Counted from the stretch's first letter, positions 7,262-17,266 are shown. The stretch is 44,151 nucleotides of DNA from Clostridiales bacterium COT073_COT-073 (GCA_003858485.1 RQYD01000028.1:1-44151), one strand, 5' to 3'. The notes: generated by a model not told the origin, from the sequence alone. Program-made: numbers and translations.

Positions 7262-9634
7262 ATGTCAGAACAAATAAATTTCCCCATCGCTGATGATGGC
7301 TTTATCCGTGATTTTTTAGTATCTCCCCTGATCACTACCCCCTACTACAGCTCATTGGTTGAAGCAGCCGGCTGCACTGACCAGCTCCAGTATGAGGCTC
7401 ATTTGCGCCAGGAAATTGGCCAGGCCATGTTGTCTGTCAGTCCCCGGGAGGCAGAACCCCTGCCTTTTACTTATACCACTACCGGCCATGATTATTTTAT
7501 TGATGTCAGCAGTTTTTACAGCCGCTTGACCAGAACATCGCTGTGGCTTAAATGCATCTTAATTTCGGATTGTCAGCAAAAACTGTCTGCCACTTTATGG
7601 ACCTATCAAAATGCCATGATTTGGCAGGACGGAAATTTGCTGCTCAAAGCCGTTGATTCCAAGTATAAACCAATTGGTCAATATCCCTTCACCCTTGACT
7701 TAAAAACCGGTGAAAATCATTTGCTGATTTATATGACCGGACTGGCGGTTCGGGATTCCAGGGACATTGTCGGTCTGCAGCTCAATCCCGGCAACCTCCG
7801 GCTGGCTTTAAGCGGTATCAATGCCGCTGAAATTCAGCGCCAAAAACAGCTTTTGTTTTCAATTGCCAATGATCAGGATCAATTTATCCTGCCGCCGGGC
7901 GATAAAAATGGACTTTTTGTGCAGATAGCCGGAGAAGAAATTGATTTATCTGCCGCCGGCTCAATTTGGCAATTACCGAAACCCATATCCGGTCTGCCGG
8001 TTGATACAGCCGAATTTTACTGGCGGGATGGCAGCCAAATTTTAATGCACCGTAAGCTGGAGGCCATCAGTCAAATAAAGCCCCGTCATCTCTTTGGCAA
8101 TGCCGACACGATCTATCAGCTGATTGCCCAAAAAAAGACGCAACCCCGGGCAACCGGCATTTATTTCAGTGTTTATCATGTCCTGGCCAGATATTATACC
8201 GGAACTCAAACCCAGGAAGATCTTGAACTCTTAAAAAATGATCTGCAATTAATCGATCAGCGGGTCGATTGTTCTGATTTTTTAATGATTGGCTTGCTGC
8301 GTTTAATGAAAAAATATGATCTGCCTGAAGATCTGCTCACAGAAATCAAGCGGGTTTTCCTTAATTTCCGCTATTTTATGGATGAAGAAGGGCAGGATGG
8401 GATGTGCTTTTTCAGTGAAAATCATTCGCTGATGTTTTATGCTGTGCAAATGAGTATTGGTCAGATGTATCCGACTGAAATCTTTATCCGCAGCGGCCGG
8501 ACCGGGGCTGAGCAGGCACAGATCGGAGCTGAGCGCTGTCGCCATTGGCTGGCTGATGTGACAGTTAACGGCCCTGAAGAATTTAACAGTGCCGGTTATT
8601 TATCGGTTACTTTGGCGGCCCTGCTCCATTTGATCGATTTTGCCCCTGAAGATATTGCGGCTGAAGCAAAAAAACTGACCGATCGCTTACTACGTCAGGC
8701 AGCCATGCATGTTTTTGACGGCTCGGTCATCAGCCCGCAGGGGCGAGTCTACCGGGATGTTCTGTACCCACACCGGCAAACGATCCAGGGCCTTTTAGCC
8801 TTGATCAATCCGGAACTGGCTTATTCTGATAAAGAATGTATGTGGAATATCTGCTTTGCCACTTCCTGCTATCGTTTTCCACAGGACTTAATTCCCCTGA
8901 TGCAGTCAGAAATCAGCCAAACTTATTTTTCCGGTCAAGCCCAAATTGTTTTACATAAAACCAGTGATTATATTTTAACTTCCGTCCAAAGTCCAAGTTT
9001 GGCCGGACATTCTCCGGTCCCGGCCCAACCGGAACATGAGCAGGTTAAACTTTTAAATGAGCGCTTTCATGGCACTTCCAATTTCCGGCCCGGCGTTTAC
9101 GGATACCAGCAGCATTTTTGGTATGCCGCCCTTAGTCAGGAGGCTTTGCTGTTTGTCAATCATCCTTCCGGCGGCACTGACTTTACCGGTATGCGCCCCG
9201 GTTACTGGTATGGCAATGGCATCATGCCAATGACCATGCAAAATCAAAACCGGCTTGGTTTGATTTATCATATCCCGGACAGTCACCCAGTTGCCTTTAC
9301 CCATATTTATCTGCCGAAAATCAAATTTGACGAAGTCCGGCAGGATGGACACTGGCTGTTTGCCTTTTATCAAAACGGCGGACTGGCCCTGTGGTGCTCC
9401 ACTTTACCGGTCGCCTTTGATGACTCCTTATGTGGTTGTGAATTTCGCTGTTATCAGCGCCTGACTGCTTATTATTTGATTTGTCAAAGAGTGGAACCGG
9501 CTGAACGCACCCTTTTTATGGAAAAATGTAAGCAGGAAGAAATCCTCTGGCAGCCACAGGAGTTATCCCTATCTGATGGCCGGTCCATTCACCTGCACTA
9601 TCAGGCTTATGATGATAAAACCCAATATGTTTAA
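7262..9634 (+). CDS. Large unclassified protein of a sugar-uptake operon, probable glycan-active enzyme
   Basis: 790 residues, no signal peptide. The N-terminal third looks like a beta-sandwich. The middle (about 295-590) is helical and carries FFSENHSLMFYAVQMSIGQM near residue 385, resembling an (alpha/alpha)-toroid active-site segment; the last 200 residues are again beta-rich. Unclassified proteins of this build occur beside sugar ABC transporters in Clostridia, but I know no demonstrated function. It is 35 bp after the permease gene, so co-transcribed. The likely job is cytoplasmic cleavage of the imported oligosaccharide; this is inference. Its stop codon overlaps by 4 bp the stop codon of the convergent kinase gene. 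Confidence 0.7.
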   Translation: MSEQINFPIADDGFIRDFLVSPLITTPYYSSLVEAAGCTDQLQYEAHLRQEIGQAMLSVSPREAEPLPFTYTTTGHDYFIDVSSFYSRLTRTSLWLKCILISDCQQKLSATLWTYQNAMIWQDGNLLLKAVDSKYKPIGQYPFTLDLKTGENHLLIYMTGLAVRDSRDIVGLQLNPGNLRLALSGINAAEIQRQKQLLFSIANDQDQFILPPGDKNGLFVQIAGEEIDLSAAGSIWQLPKPISGLPVDTAEFYWRDGSQILMHRKLEAISQIKPRHLFGNADTIYQLIAQKKTQPRATGIYFSVYHVLARYYTGTQTQEDLELLKNDLQLIDQRVDCSDFLMIGLLRLMKKYDLPEDLLTEIKRVFLNFRYFMDEEGQDGMCFFSENHSLMFYAVQMSIGQMYPTEIFIRSGRTGAEQAQIGAERCRHWLADVTVNGPEEFNSAGYLSVTLAALLHLIDFAPEDIAAEAKKLTDRLLRQAAMHVFDGSVISPQGRVYRDVLYPHRQTIQGLLALINPELAYSDKECMWNICFATSCYRFPQDLIPLMQSEISQTYFSGQAQIVLHKTSDYILTSVQSPSLAGHSPVPAQPEHEQVKLLNERFHGTSNFRPGVYGYQQHFWYAALSQEALLFVNHPSGGTDFTGMRPGYWYGNGIMPMTMQNQNRLGLIYHIPDSHPVAFTHIYLPKIKFDEVRQDGHWLFAFYQNGGLALWCSTLPVAFDDSLCGCEFRCYQRLTAYYLICQRVEPAERTLFMEKCKQEEILWQPQELSLSDGRSIHLHYQAYDDKTQYV

Positions 9635-10602
9635 GCTTCCTGTCCCGGGCCTGATGGCAGGTAAAAACGAACTGTGTTTTTCACATAGGGAATGGACAAA
9701 AACTCTGCCCGAATGGCCTGATTATAGTAGCGGCAAAGCCTTAAATAAACATTAGTCAGGCCAATTCCACCTGAGCCTTGCTCCTGCAAAGGGGTACAGG
9801 CTTTTTCCATTTTGGCGGTATCCATTCCCTGCCCATTATCAGTTACTTCCAGCACCAGGTGATTCCGATCACTGCTTATCGCCAGGCGAATAATAATGCA
9901 CTTGGCTATTGTTTCCGGAAACGGCTCCCGAAATCCATGTTTAATTGAATTTTCCACCAATGGCTGTAAAATCAGATGAATGATCTTCATCTTCTTTAAT
10001 TCCTCAGCACAATCAACCACCAGCTCAATGTGGTGATTTTCAATTTGATCCATGATCCGCAAATATAACTCAATATGGCGGATCTCCGTTTCCAATGTCA
10101 ATTCCGCCTTGCCCTGATTTAAGCTGATCCGCAAAAAGGCACTTAATTCCTCAATAATGGTGGCCGCTGCTTTATCTTCAGCCAATATTTTCCAGCGCGT
10201 ACTGTCCAGTACATTATATAAAAAATGGGGATTGATTTGCTGGCTCAAAGCCTGCATTTCCGCTGTTCTGACCATTTCCGCCTGCTGCCGGATGGTTTCA
10301 ATTTGCCTATCAATGGTATCATACATCTGGTTTAAGGTATTGATTAAAATCCCAATCTCATCCTGATATTTGGCCGGTTTTTTAATCCGTCTATTGGCAG
10401 CAATATTGGCAATAATTGACAACAGTGGCTTGGTGATCACATCTGACAGCAAAAGGAACAATACCATTTCCGAATCTTCCATATTGTTTCCCAAAACCGG
10501 TAAATTCAGAGCCTGAAAGGCCGATACCGGAATGGCCAGGGGAATGACCATCTGATGACTGCCATAAGGATTGACAAAATATTGCTTTATCTTAACCCAC
10601 AT
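9631..10602 (-). CDS. YesM/LytS-type histidine kinase lacking its sensor domain
   Basis: Phosphorylates the adjacent YesN-like regulator. Visible parts: a short N-terminus (1-50), a HAMP-like segment (SDVITKPL and following, about 53-105), phosphoacceptor His126 in QQINPHFLYN, N-box PLVENSIKHGF (Asn218), and G-boxes DNGQG (255-259) and GSGGIGLTN (277-285). Members normally have about 580-600 residues with two membrane helices around an extracellular Cache domain. Here only 323 residues remain and the second helix is reduced to MVLFLLL. No lost coding sequence is seen upstream, because the start codon lies three bases after the regulator's stop codon with a good GGAG site. Kinase identity is firm; how it senses a ligand is unclear. 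Confidence 0.88.
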   Translation of the reverse strand: MWVKIKQYFVNPYGSHQMVIPLAIPVSAFQALNLPVLGNNMEDSEMVLFLLLSDVITKPLLSIIANIAANRRIKKPAKYQDEIGILINTLNQMYDTIDRQIETIRQQAEMVRTAEMQALSQQINPHFLYNVLDSTRWKILAEDKAAATIIEELSAFLRISLNQGKAELTLETEIRHIELYLRIMDQIENHHIELVVDCAEELKKMKIIHLILQPLVENSIKHGFREPFPETIAKCIIIRLAISSDRNHLVLEVTDNGQGMDTAKMEKACTPLQEQGSGGIGLTNVYLRLCRYYNQAIRAEFLSIPYVKNTVRFYLPSGPGQEA

Positions 10603-10605
10603 GTT

Positions 10606-12171
10606 CTACTCCTGACTGCCTCGTTTTTGATATTCCGTTGGCGAAATCCCGGTTTCCTTTTTAAAAGTCCGGTGAAAGGAACGATATTGGTCATAACCAA
10701 CCGCCATGGCAATCTCTTCCATATTTAAATCTCCGGCTGCCATCAGTCGTTTGGCTTCTTCTATTTTTAATTGTGTCACATATTCCTTGAAATTTTGATT
10801 TAATTTGTTTTTAAAATAAACTGAAAAATAACCCGGACTTAAATGCACATAATTGGCTACCTGGCTAATATGTAAAGGACTGTTCAAATGATTTTTAATA
10901 TAAAACAAACTTTTTTTAATAATCGGGTCGATAATGGTATGTGATTTTTGAAGATAGTTGCTGTAAGACAAAAACAGCCCTTCCAATAATTTATGAATTT
11001 CGGAAATTGTCCATAAATTGTTGATCACATCATAGGAAAATGGTTCCTCCCAAGCCAGGCTACGCTCCCGCCATAGTTTTTCCAGCTCAGTCTGGACTGA
11101 TATAATGATATATGTGCACATTCCCCGCACAAAATGCGGTGGATGCTGATCTTCCCGAAAGCTGTCAAATAAAAGCCGCAGCTGAGCTTTGATTTGTTCC
11201 GGCCGGTGATTGAGGATCGCCTGATAAATCATCTGCGGCACTTCCGTTTGAGTGGCCGTTGGCAATATATTTTCAGCCGGCAGATCCTCCGCCCAAATCA
11301 ATTTCTCGGATGGTTCAAATAATAAGTAGGAAACCGCCCGGCCGGCTGCCTGATATGACAAAATAATATCGCTTAAATCCGTTACGATTGGCCCGACTCC
11401 AATATAAATCCGATGACCGCAGTGCTGATTTAAATCTTGACAAAGCTGTCGGCAGCCATCAGCCGTTTTCCCGGGGTTCTGTCCATTCAGACACAAAAGC
11501 AAAACAAATTGTTTGCTGCCGGTCTGAAAAAGGAAATACCGGGCTACCGGCCAATGCCGGTTAAAAAAATCTATGATCGCCTGGCGCAGAGGTGTTTGGT
11601 TATAACTGTCTTCATGAAAAAATAAACAGTCCAAAACCCCCACCAAATATTGCCCGCTCACAGGCAGATCAAATTTTTGGCAATGCTCCGCCATTTGTTC
11701 CGGCAAAATATCACCTTTGATGATCTTTTGCAAAAATAATTCTCTTGCCTGATATTGGCTTGTTGTTTTTAACTTTTCTCCTTTTTCTGCCTGCTGCCAT
11801 AATTCCATCATTTTTTTAATTTCGGCTTTTAATTCCGACAATGGTACCGGCTTTAAAAAATAAGCCTTTACTCCATACCGAATTGCCGTTTGCGCATACT
11901 CAAAGTCATCAAAGCCGCTGACAATCATAAATTCAGTCAGATAGCCGGCCGCCCGGCAGCTTTTCAGCAGTTCCAGCCCATCCATCTCCGGCATCCGGAT
12001 ATCGGTAATGACCAGGTCGATCGGCAGACTCTGCAAATAAGCCAAAGCTTCCACTCCGTTTTTGGCAGTATATACATGATCAATCCCCATGCCGGCCTCG
12101 GCCAGGCTGCGTGCCAACCCTTGGCGGCTGGAAATATTGTCTTCGACAATCAGTATGGCTATTTCTCTCAT
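10606..12171 (-). CDS. YesN-type response regulator with AraC DNA-binding domain
   Basis: Receiver domain at residues 1-120 with acidic pocket VEDN, phosphoacceptor Asp57 in VITDIRMPEMDG and conserved Lys107. A middle domain of about 280 residues follows, then a C-terminal AraC/XylS double helix-turn-helix (about 420-517) including HISQVANYVHLSPGYFSVYF and MEEIAMAVGYDQYRSFHRTF. The start was set at ATG 12171, preceded by GGGAGG; an ATG four codons earlier lies upstream of that site. Forms an operon with the kinase. Such regulators usually activate nearby sugar transport genes. The 21-bp-spaced repeats at 3505-3536 are the best candidate target. Confidence 0.92.
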   Translation of the reverse strand: MREIAILIVEDNISSRQGLARSLAEAGMGIDHVYTAKNGVEALAYLQSLPIDLVITDIRMPEMDGLELLKSCRAAGYLTEFMIVSGFDDFEYAQTAIRYGVKAYFLKPVPLSELKAEIKKMMELWQQAEKGEKLKTTSQYQARELFLQKIIKGDILPEQMAEHCQKFDLPVSGQYLVGVLDCLFFHEDSYNQTPLRQAIIDFFNRHWPVARYFLFQTGSKQFVLLLCLNGQNPGKTADGCRQLCQDLNQHCGHRIYIGVGPIVTDLSDIILSYQAAGRAVSYLLFEPSEKLIWAEDLPAENILPTATQTEVPQMIYQAILNHRPEQIKAQLRLLFDSFREDQHPPHFVRGMCTYIIISVQTELEKLWRERSLAWEEPFSYDVINNLWTISEIHKLLEGLFLSYSNYLQKSHTIIDPIIKKSLFYIKNHLNSPLHISQVANYVHLSPGYFSVYFKNKLNQNFKEYVTQLKIEEAKRLMAAGDLNMEEIAMAVGYDQYRSFHRTFKKETGISPTEYQKRGSQE

Positions 12172-12257
12172 GATTCCTCCCATTAATCTTTCAATTTTTA
12201 TAGCCTTTTCAGGTAAGCGGCCCCAGGTTTTGCGCTGCTTTAGCTGCCTTATCTGGC

Positions 12258-12274
12258 AGTTCTTGAAAAGAACT
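12258..12274. promoter_or_regulatory. 17-bp palindrome upstream of the response-regulator gene
   Basis: AGTTCTT-GAA-AAGAACT, perfect 7-bp arms with a 3-bp centre, about 90 bp before the regulator start. A repressor site is possible; no clear promoter was found next to it. Confidence 0.3.
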
Positions 12275-12360
12275 TCTCCACAAGCGACAACCGGTTTGTC
12301 TAAAAAATTGTATCTTTAGTACTGAAAAAATTGGTGCTGTTATTTCCGCAAATGACAGAC

Positions 12361-12400
12361 AAAGGCCACTGCCTTGATCTTAAATCCGGCAATAGCCTTT
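12361..12400 (-). terminator. Hairpin downstream of the DUF4299-like gene
   Basis: AAAGGC/GCCTTT and TGCC/GGCA form an interrupted stem starting 24 bases after the stop codon at 12424. The T-run is weak. Confidence 0.4.
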
Positions 12401-12423
12401 ATGTAAATTTTCTTTCCTGATGA

Positions 12424-13335
12424 TTATTCATCCAGCAGCAGCTCCAGCTCCTTTTTGCTGCAAGCCTCTACTAAAATATAAGCACCATCAATAAAATCAT
12501 ACTTATGCTCCGGCAGGCGCTCAATAAACTCCTGATATGAAATATGGCCGATCACATAATAAGCCTCCGGGTCATCAGGATCGCCATTGATCCCGACCAA
12601 GCTGAGCCTCCAGTCATTAATTTCCCTTTCCCCGATCTGCTCACTGTTTTCATATTCAACAAAAGGCTGATACGGCAAAATGGTATCGACATCCTCCGTC
12701 AGAGTATAACTGCCAATAATGATCTCACTTCCATCCTCATCTTGGCGACTATAAAATTTTTGTCTGGCTGAATAGGCATTTAAATATTGAATAAAAGTTG
12801 TCATTTCACCAAAGGTGACTGCCGGAAATTCTGCATCTGCCAATTCCTGAAGCATCTCCTGATCAAAGCTGACCGGCCGGTAAAGCCCGAAAATTTGGTA
12901 ACTGTCATGTCCCTGCATGGCTTTAATTCCATATTCAATATCCGCAATATAGGGATAGTCAATGATCGTGTCCACCGTAAAGCTTTCTCCATGCTCGCTG
13001 ACAATATCCGAATGAAAATGGCGGGCCAAAGCCTGCATATAGGCAATGGCAATTTGCCAGTCCTCAATTGTACTGGGTGTAAATACCCGGATATGATATT
13101 GATTGCTGTCTTCCTCACAGGATAGTTCAAATCCGCGCATGCTTTCGCCCTCTACCCCTACCAGCAAGCATTCCGGCTGATCAAGCCCGGCCTGATAAAA
13201 ATCCTCAATTTTTTCAGCATCAAAAGAATATTGTTCCAATTCCTGCCCGGACAGCTTCAGCGCTTCACCAATTGTTAAAACATCTGCATCACCAAATAAT
13301 TTTTTCTTCCCCGTAATCGTAAATGTCACACTCAT
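12424..13335 (-). CDS. DUF4299-like protein
   Basis: 303 residues, acidic, no signal peptide or membrane helix. Starting MSVTFTITGKKKLFG, it resembles the DUF4299 family of Firmicutes proteins of unknown function; I recognise the family by its N-terminus and overall composition, so this is tentative. The start was set at ATG 13335, which has AAGGAGAG at the right distance; that site lies inside the leader of an ATG six codons earlier. Single gene with its own extended -10 promoter and a hairpin after it. No functional link to its neighbours is visible. Confidence 0.6.
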   Translation of the reverse strand: MSVTFTITGKKKLFGDADVLTIGEALKLSGQELEQYSFDAEKIEDFYQAGLDQPECLLVGVEGESMRGFELSCEEDSNQYHIRVFTPSTIEDWQIAIAYMQALARHFHSDIVSEHGESFTVDTIIDYPYIADIEYGIKAMQGHDSYQIFGLYRPVSFDQEMLQELADAEFPAVTFGEMTTFIQYLNAYSARQKFYSRQDEDGSEIIIGSYTLTEDVDTILPYQPFVEYENSEQIGEREINDWRLSLVGINGDPDDPEAYYVIGHISYQEFIERLPEHKYDFIDGAYILVEACSKKELELLLDE

Positions 13336-13379
13336 AACTCTCTCCTTTGCCATATCCCATAAATTGATCTAACAAAATG

Positions 13380-13408
13380 ATTATACCAAACTTTTGTAAA
13401 TCTGTCTT
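13380..13408 (-). promoter_or_regulatory. Promoter of the DUF4299-like gene
   Basis: Minus strand: AAGACA (13403-13408), 17 bp, TATAAT (13380-13385), with TGG directly before the -10 (extended -10). Confidence 0.7.
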
Positions 13409-13616
13409 ATTTTTTTGAAAATTCTTCCTGTTTTGGTCTGTATTTAGTTTTCTTGGCAGCCCCGGTCAGTTCAAATCATTGGCGCTGCCTGATAAAGCTC
13501 CGACTTCCCGGCAGCCGGATGCTTTTATGTCTTTTCTGCTGGCGGACTGCGACTACCAAAACCCTATTCATCGGTGCAGATCTATGCTTTTTTCTGCCGG
13601 CAGGCAGATATCATCA

Positions 13617-15737
13617 TTACAAGTTGAATTCGGCCACTTCCGCTTCCAGCTCAGCTGCAATCATACCTAAATTTTCACTGGCCTGGCTGATATCATTAAT
13701 TGAGGCCACCTGAACATCAACGGCAGCAGCGGCTTCTTCAGATGTAGCAGCATTTTCCTGAGCAATGGCTGTCAAATTCTGAATAACTTCGATCATTTGT
13801 GAATTGCTTTGGCGAATGGCAGTTGAGGAGGCTGCTACCTGCCCAACAATCTGCCTTCCCTGCTCAACTGCTGATTCAATTTCATCAAATTTCTGACGAG
13901 TCTCGATCATCTTTTCATTCTGCACCTGAATGACCTGGCCAACTTCGGCCATAGTCTGAACAGCATCCTGGGCTTTGCACTGTAATTCAACAATCACTGA
14001 GCGAATTTCTTCGGTAAAACGATCCGATTCCTCTGCCAGTTTTCGGATCTCCTCCGCTACCACCGCAAACCCCCGTCCATTTTCACCAGCCCGGGCCGCT
14101 TCAATGGAGGCATTCAGCGCCAGTAAATTGGTTTGACTGGCCAGTGCCTGAATCATACTGCTGGCATTGGCAATTTTTTCAGCACTGGCATTGGTATCAA
14201 CGATTATTTGATTAACATGGATAGCTTCGGTTTGGCTCTTATCATTAACCTGCTTCAATTCTGCCAAAATCATTTTACCTTCATCCTTACGGCTGCGGAT
14301 ATCATCAACTGCCTTGATCAGCTCAGTCAGAACCTGTTCCATTTCTGACAGCAGACCGCCGATATTTTCAATATTTTCAGCTGCCACCTGGACATCCTCA
14401 GCTTGTGAAGTTGCTCCATCAGCAATATTGTTAACTGCTCCGGCCACTTCATCCGCACTGTCGGAAGTGTTTTGAGCGGTGGCTGTCAGTTCCTGAGCGG
14501 TTGCCGCCGTGTTCTGGGCATGGGCCAAAATACTGGCCACAATTTTGCGCAAATTCACCACCATTTTTTCCATTGAGCCAGCTAATATGCCAATTTCATC
14601 TTTTTGCCGAAGCACTCTGGCATCAAATTTGGCTGTCAAATCAAAATCAGCAATTTTTTCGGCATTTCTGGACAATTCAGCAATCGGCCCGGTAATTTTG
14701 CCGGCAAAGGCCAGGGAAAAACCAATTGCCACGATCAATACCGCCAGCATGGTAAAGATCAGGCTTTGAAACAATTCTTTCTGCATTTTGATTGCATCCA
14801 TTTCCTGCTTATCCATGGTTAAAATATATGTCCAGCCTAATAATTGATCGACTGACGGAAATGCCTGCATAACATAGCTTTTCTTTTCCGTTTCATCATA
14901 ATGTTCAATTTCCTGATAATTTATGGCATTCATTTGCTGATATTCTTTAATCCCCAAGTCCGCAATTTTCTTACCGATATAACTCGGATTTTTATGTGAA
15001 ACAATATTACCGGCCTGATCGATCACCAGCAAAAATCCCGTTTTGCCAATTTCCACATTGGCAATTTTATTTTGAAATTCTTTTAAATCGAAAGAAAAAT
15101 TAAGAACACCGGCAAATTTTCCGGCCGAATCATAAATCTTATGCATCATTTCCACCGAAGCAGAGCCATCCGAAGAAACATAAAAATCAGAAGCCACTTT
15201 ATCACCTGCTGCCTGCCGGGCAATCTTATACCATTCACGTTCTCTGGCATCATAGCCCTTTTTTCTGGGTTTTTCCGGATACATCAAAAAGCCGCCATTT
15301 TTCTCAACTCCTAAACTGATTGAAAAAAACTGCGGGCGTTGGTCTTTAATTCTTTTGAAAGTATGGTATAATGCTCTTTCAAAATCATTGTTTTGCTCCG
15401 GAGTCATGTTGATGGTCCCATCCGGATTATCCGCTTCCCGGGTGATATATTCAGTGATCCGCTCATCTATTTGTTTTAATTTATCGGTTTCTGCTAAAAC
15501 TGCTACCTGATCAAATACTGCATTAAAATAGGAGCTTAAACCCTCATCTACTTTATCTATTTCACTTTTAATCTGACTGCGAAAGGAAGCCATTCCCTGG
15601 CTGACATTCATACTGTAAATAATAATTCCCAAAATCAGCATTGGTACCAATGACATACCAATAATCACTGCCAATACCTTTTTCTTTAATCCCCATCCTT
15701 TGACTGTCTTTTTTTCTGCTTGAAGTTCCTCGGTCAT
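13617..15737 (-). CDS. Methyl-accepting chemotaxis protein with dCache ligand-binding domain
   Basis: Transmembrane chemoreceptor of 706 residues. Helix 1 at about 20-42; extracellular double Cache domain at about 45-320, with a YDAREREWY motif at 162-170 like that of amino-acid-binding dCache domains; helix 2 at about 324-346; HAMP to about 405; cytoplasmic signalling hairpin with the conserved tip [19 protein letters not shown]. It signals through CheA/CheW, none of which are in the window. AAGGAGG precedes the ATG and a consensus-like promoter lies at 15776-15804. It may steer the cell toward nutrients handled by the neighbouring transporters, but the ligand cannot be read from the sequence. 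Confidence 0.93.
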   Translation of the reverse strand: MTEELQAEKKTVKGWGLKKKVLAVIIGMSLVPMLILGIIIYSMNVSQGMASFRSQIKSEIDKVDEGLSSYFNAVFDQVAVLAETDKLKQIDERITEYITREADNPDGTINMTPEQNNDFERALYHTFKRIKDQRPQFFSISLGVEKNGGFLMYPEKPRKKGYDAREREWYKIARQAAGDKVASDFYVSSDGSASVEMMHKIYDSAGKFAGVLNFSFDLKEFQNKIANVEIGKTGFLLVIDQAGNIVSHKNPSYIGKKIADLGIKEYQQMNAINYQEIEHYDETEKKSYVMQAFPSVDQLLGWTYILTMDKQEMDAIKMQKELFQSLIFTMLAVLIVAIGFSLAFAGKITGPIAELSRNAEKIADFDLTAKFDARVLRQKDEIGILAGSMEKMVVNLRKIVASILAHAQNTAATAQELTATAQNTSDSADEVAGAVNNIADGATSQAEDVQVAAENIENIGGLLSEMEQVLTELIKAVDDIRSRKDEGKMILAELKQVNDKSQTEAIHVNQIIVDTNASAEKIANASSMIQALASQTNLLALNASIEAARAGENGRGFAVVAEEIRKLAEESDRFTEEIRSVIVELQCKAQDAVQTMAEVGQVIQVQNEKMIETRQKFDEIESAVEQGRQIVGQVAASSTAIRQSNSQMIEVIQNLTAIAQENAATSEEAAAAVDVQVASINDISQASENLGMIAAELEAEVAEFNL

Positions 15738-15775
15738 GATATTCCTCCTTGATTTTTTTATTTTCAGCTCTATTT

Positions 15776-15804
15776 ACTATATTACATAATTGTATAAAAA
15801 TCAA
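15776..15804 (-). promoter_or_regulatory. Promoter of the chemoreceptor gene
   Basis: Minus strand: TTGATT (15799-15804), 17 bp, TATAGT (15776-15781), about 40 bases before the start codon. Confidence 0.75.
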
Positions 15805-16236
15805 TCTATTTTATAACTCAGCTTTCCTGTTTTCTAAGGAATATGGGAAAGTTGAGTTTATAATTTTACATTGATTTTCTTGCTTTCTTTTATTGATTTT
15901 TATGATATACTGTAAATAAGATTCTCCATGTTGTCACTTTACTTAGGAAGAACCTTTCAAGCAAGTTTATGCCGGTACCGAAATCACCTCTCGGTCTAAG
16001 ATTAATTCTTTTTAAGTTAAAATGATTTACCCGAACCCGGTTCCAAAGCAACTGCTTTTAAATAACTCCACTTTCCCAATATCTTTTTAAATTTTGTCCT
16101 TTTCAAAGGGATAGCTCTATGGTTTGCTGACGAAGGATTCCATATTTGTACTTAGGCATGCAAACCGGATTAAAAAGTATGGGCAGTCGAGAAAATAAAA
16201 ACGGAATCATTATTTCATTTTACGAGGAGGTATGTT
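15805..16236 (+). other. Gene-free region and long 5' leader of the alpha/beta hydrolase gene
   Basis: A hairpin with arms of about 14 bp lies at 15813-15861 (ATAACTCAGCTTTCC with GGAAAGTTGAGTTTAT). An extended -10 (TGATATACT) lies near 15901-15911. If used, it gives a leader of about 320 bases containing short stems, for example ACCGA/TCGGT near 15975-15995 and GAACC/GGTTC near 16034. I recognise no known riboswitch. A GAGGAGG site at 16224-16230 decides the downstream start. Confidence 0.4.
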
Positions 16237-17172
16237 ATGTTACATGAAATCAGTTTTGTTTCCAGCAACGAGCGTGATCAGATCCAAGCCTGGATCTATG
16301 TTCCGGCAGCCAAGCCCAAAGGAGTCGTGCAGATCATTCATGGTTTCGGTGAGCATTCACGCCGCTATTTTCACATGATTGTCGGTTTTTTGGAGGCTGG
16401 CTATATTGTCACTGCCAATGACCATGTTGGCCATGGAAAAACAGCTATTGTTAACAACTCCTGGGGAAATTGGGGATATCAGGGTTTTCAGACCATGACG
16501 GAAGACGAACATCGACTGCGCTTGCTGGTCAGTGAAAAATACCCCGGCCTGCCTTATTTTATCTATGGCCATAGCATGGGCTCAATCATTGCCCGCGCTT
16601 ATGCTGCCAAATATGGCAACGGTTTGACCGGTATCACCCTGTGCGGTACTCTGGGTTCAGATTCCCTGCCGACGGCTCTGGTCAAGCCCAAATTACAGGC
16701 AGTGATCGAAGCCAATGGCCCGGATTCAGCCAATCCGGAACTGGTGGGTGAACTTTTGGGTGGCATGTTCTCCCGCTGCCCGGACTTTTCAATCGGCAAT
16801 GAATGGATCTGTGCCGATCCTTATGTTCAGGCTGACCATGCTGCTGATCCCTTTGATGCCTTTACCAAACCAATCACCAATTTATCTGTCCTCTATTTCA
16901 TTGAAATGATCGAAGATGTCATGGGCCGAGCCTGGGCTGAAAAAATCCCGGTCGGATTACCTTTTTATAATATTGCCGGTGATCAGGATCCGGTCGGCTC
17001 CTTTGGCAAGGGTGTCTATGAATGCTCCAACTGGCTGGTAGAAACCGGTCATCCGGTAGTAACCAAAGTCTATTCCGGTTATCGCCATGAAATTCATAAT
17101 TATAAAGCTATTAAAAACGAAGTGGTAGCCGGCATTGTTTCCTTTATGGACAGTTTAGTTGGAAAAGAATAG
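16237..17172 (+). CDS. Alpha/beta hydrolase, lysophospholipase/monoacylglycerol lipase-like (S33 family)
   Basis: Cytoplasmic serine hydrolase of 311 residues with the Hydrolase_4 pattern: oxyanion segment IIHGFGEHS (33-41), nucleophile Ser113 in YGHSMGS, a later acid in AGDQDPVG and catalytic His in GYRHEIHN near the C-terminus. The triad is therefore complete. The usual length for this family is about 280-310. GAGGAGG is six bases before the ATG. It is the only gene between its leader and the next promoter at 17267. Substrate is unknown; monoacylglycerol or lysophospholipid esters are typical for the family. Confidence 0.88.
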   Translation: MLHEISFVSSNERDQIQAWIYVPAAKPKGVVQIIHGFGEHSRRYFHMIVGFLEAGYIVTANDHVGHGKTAIVNNSWGNWGYQGFQTMTEDEHRLRLLVSEKYPGLPYFIYGHSMGSIIARAYAAKYGNGLTGITLCGTLGSDSLPTALVKPKLQAVIEANGPDSANPELVGELLGGMFSRCPDFSIGNEWICADPYVQADHAADPFDAFTKPITNLSVLYFIEMIEDVMGRAWAEKIPVGLPFYNIAGDQDPVGSFGKGVYECSNWLVETGHPVVTKVYSGYRHEIHNYKAIKNEVVAGIVSFMDSLVGKE

Positions 17173-17266
17173 AGCTTATGCGATAAAGCAGTGCAAAGAG
17201 CCAGTGATAAGGTGATCCGCAGCGGAATTATCAATCATGGCCCGGCGGCAGATACGAAAAAACAAC

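Noticed and set aside
14133-14822. Several plus-strand frames opposite the chemoreceptor gene
   Set aside because: Shadows of the conserved coiled-coil coding sequence, without start signals.
15930-16130. Known riboswitch such as c-di-GMP or purine type before the alpha/beta hydrolase
   Set aside because: None of the conserved core sequences could be found; only short generic stems are visible.
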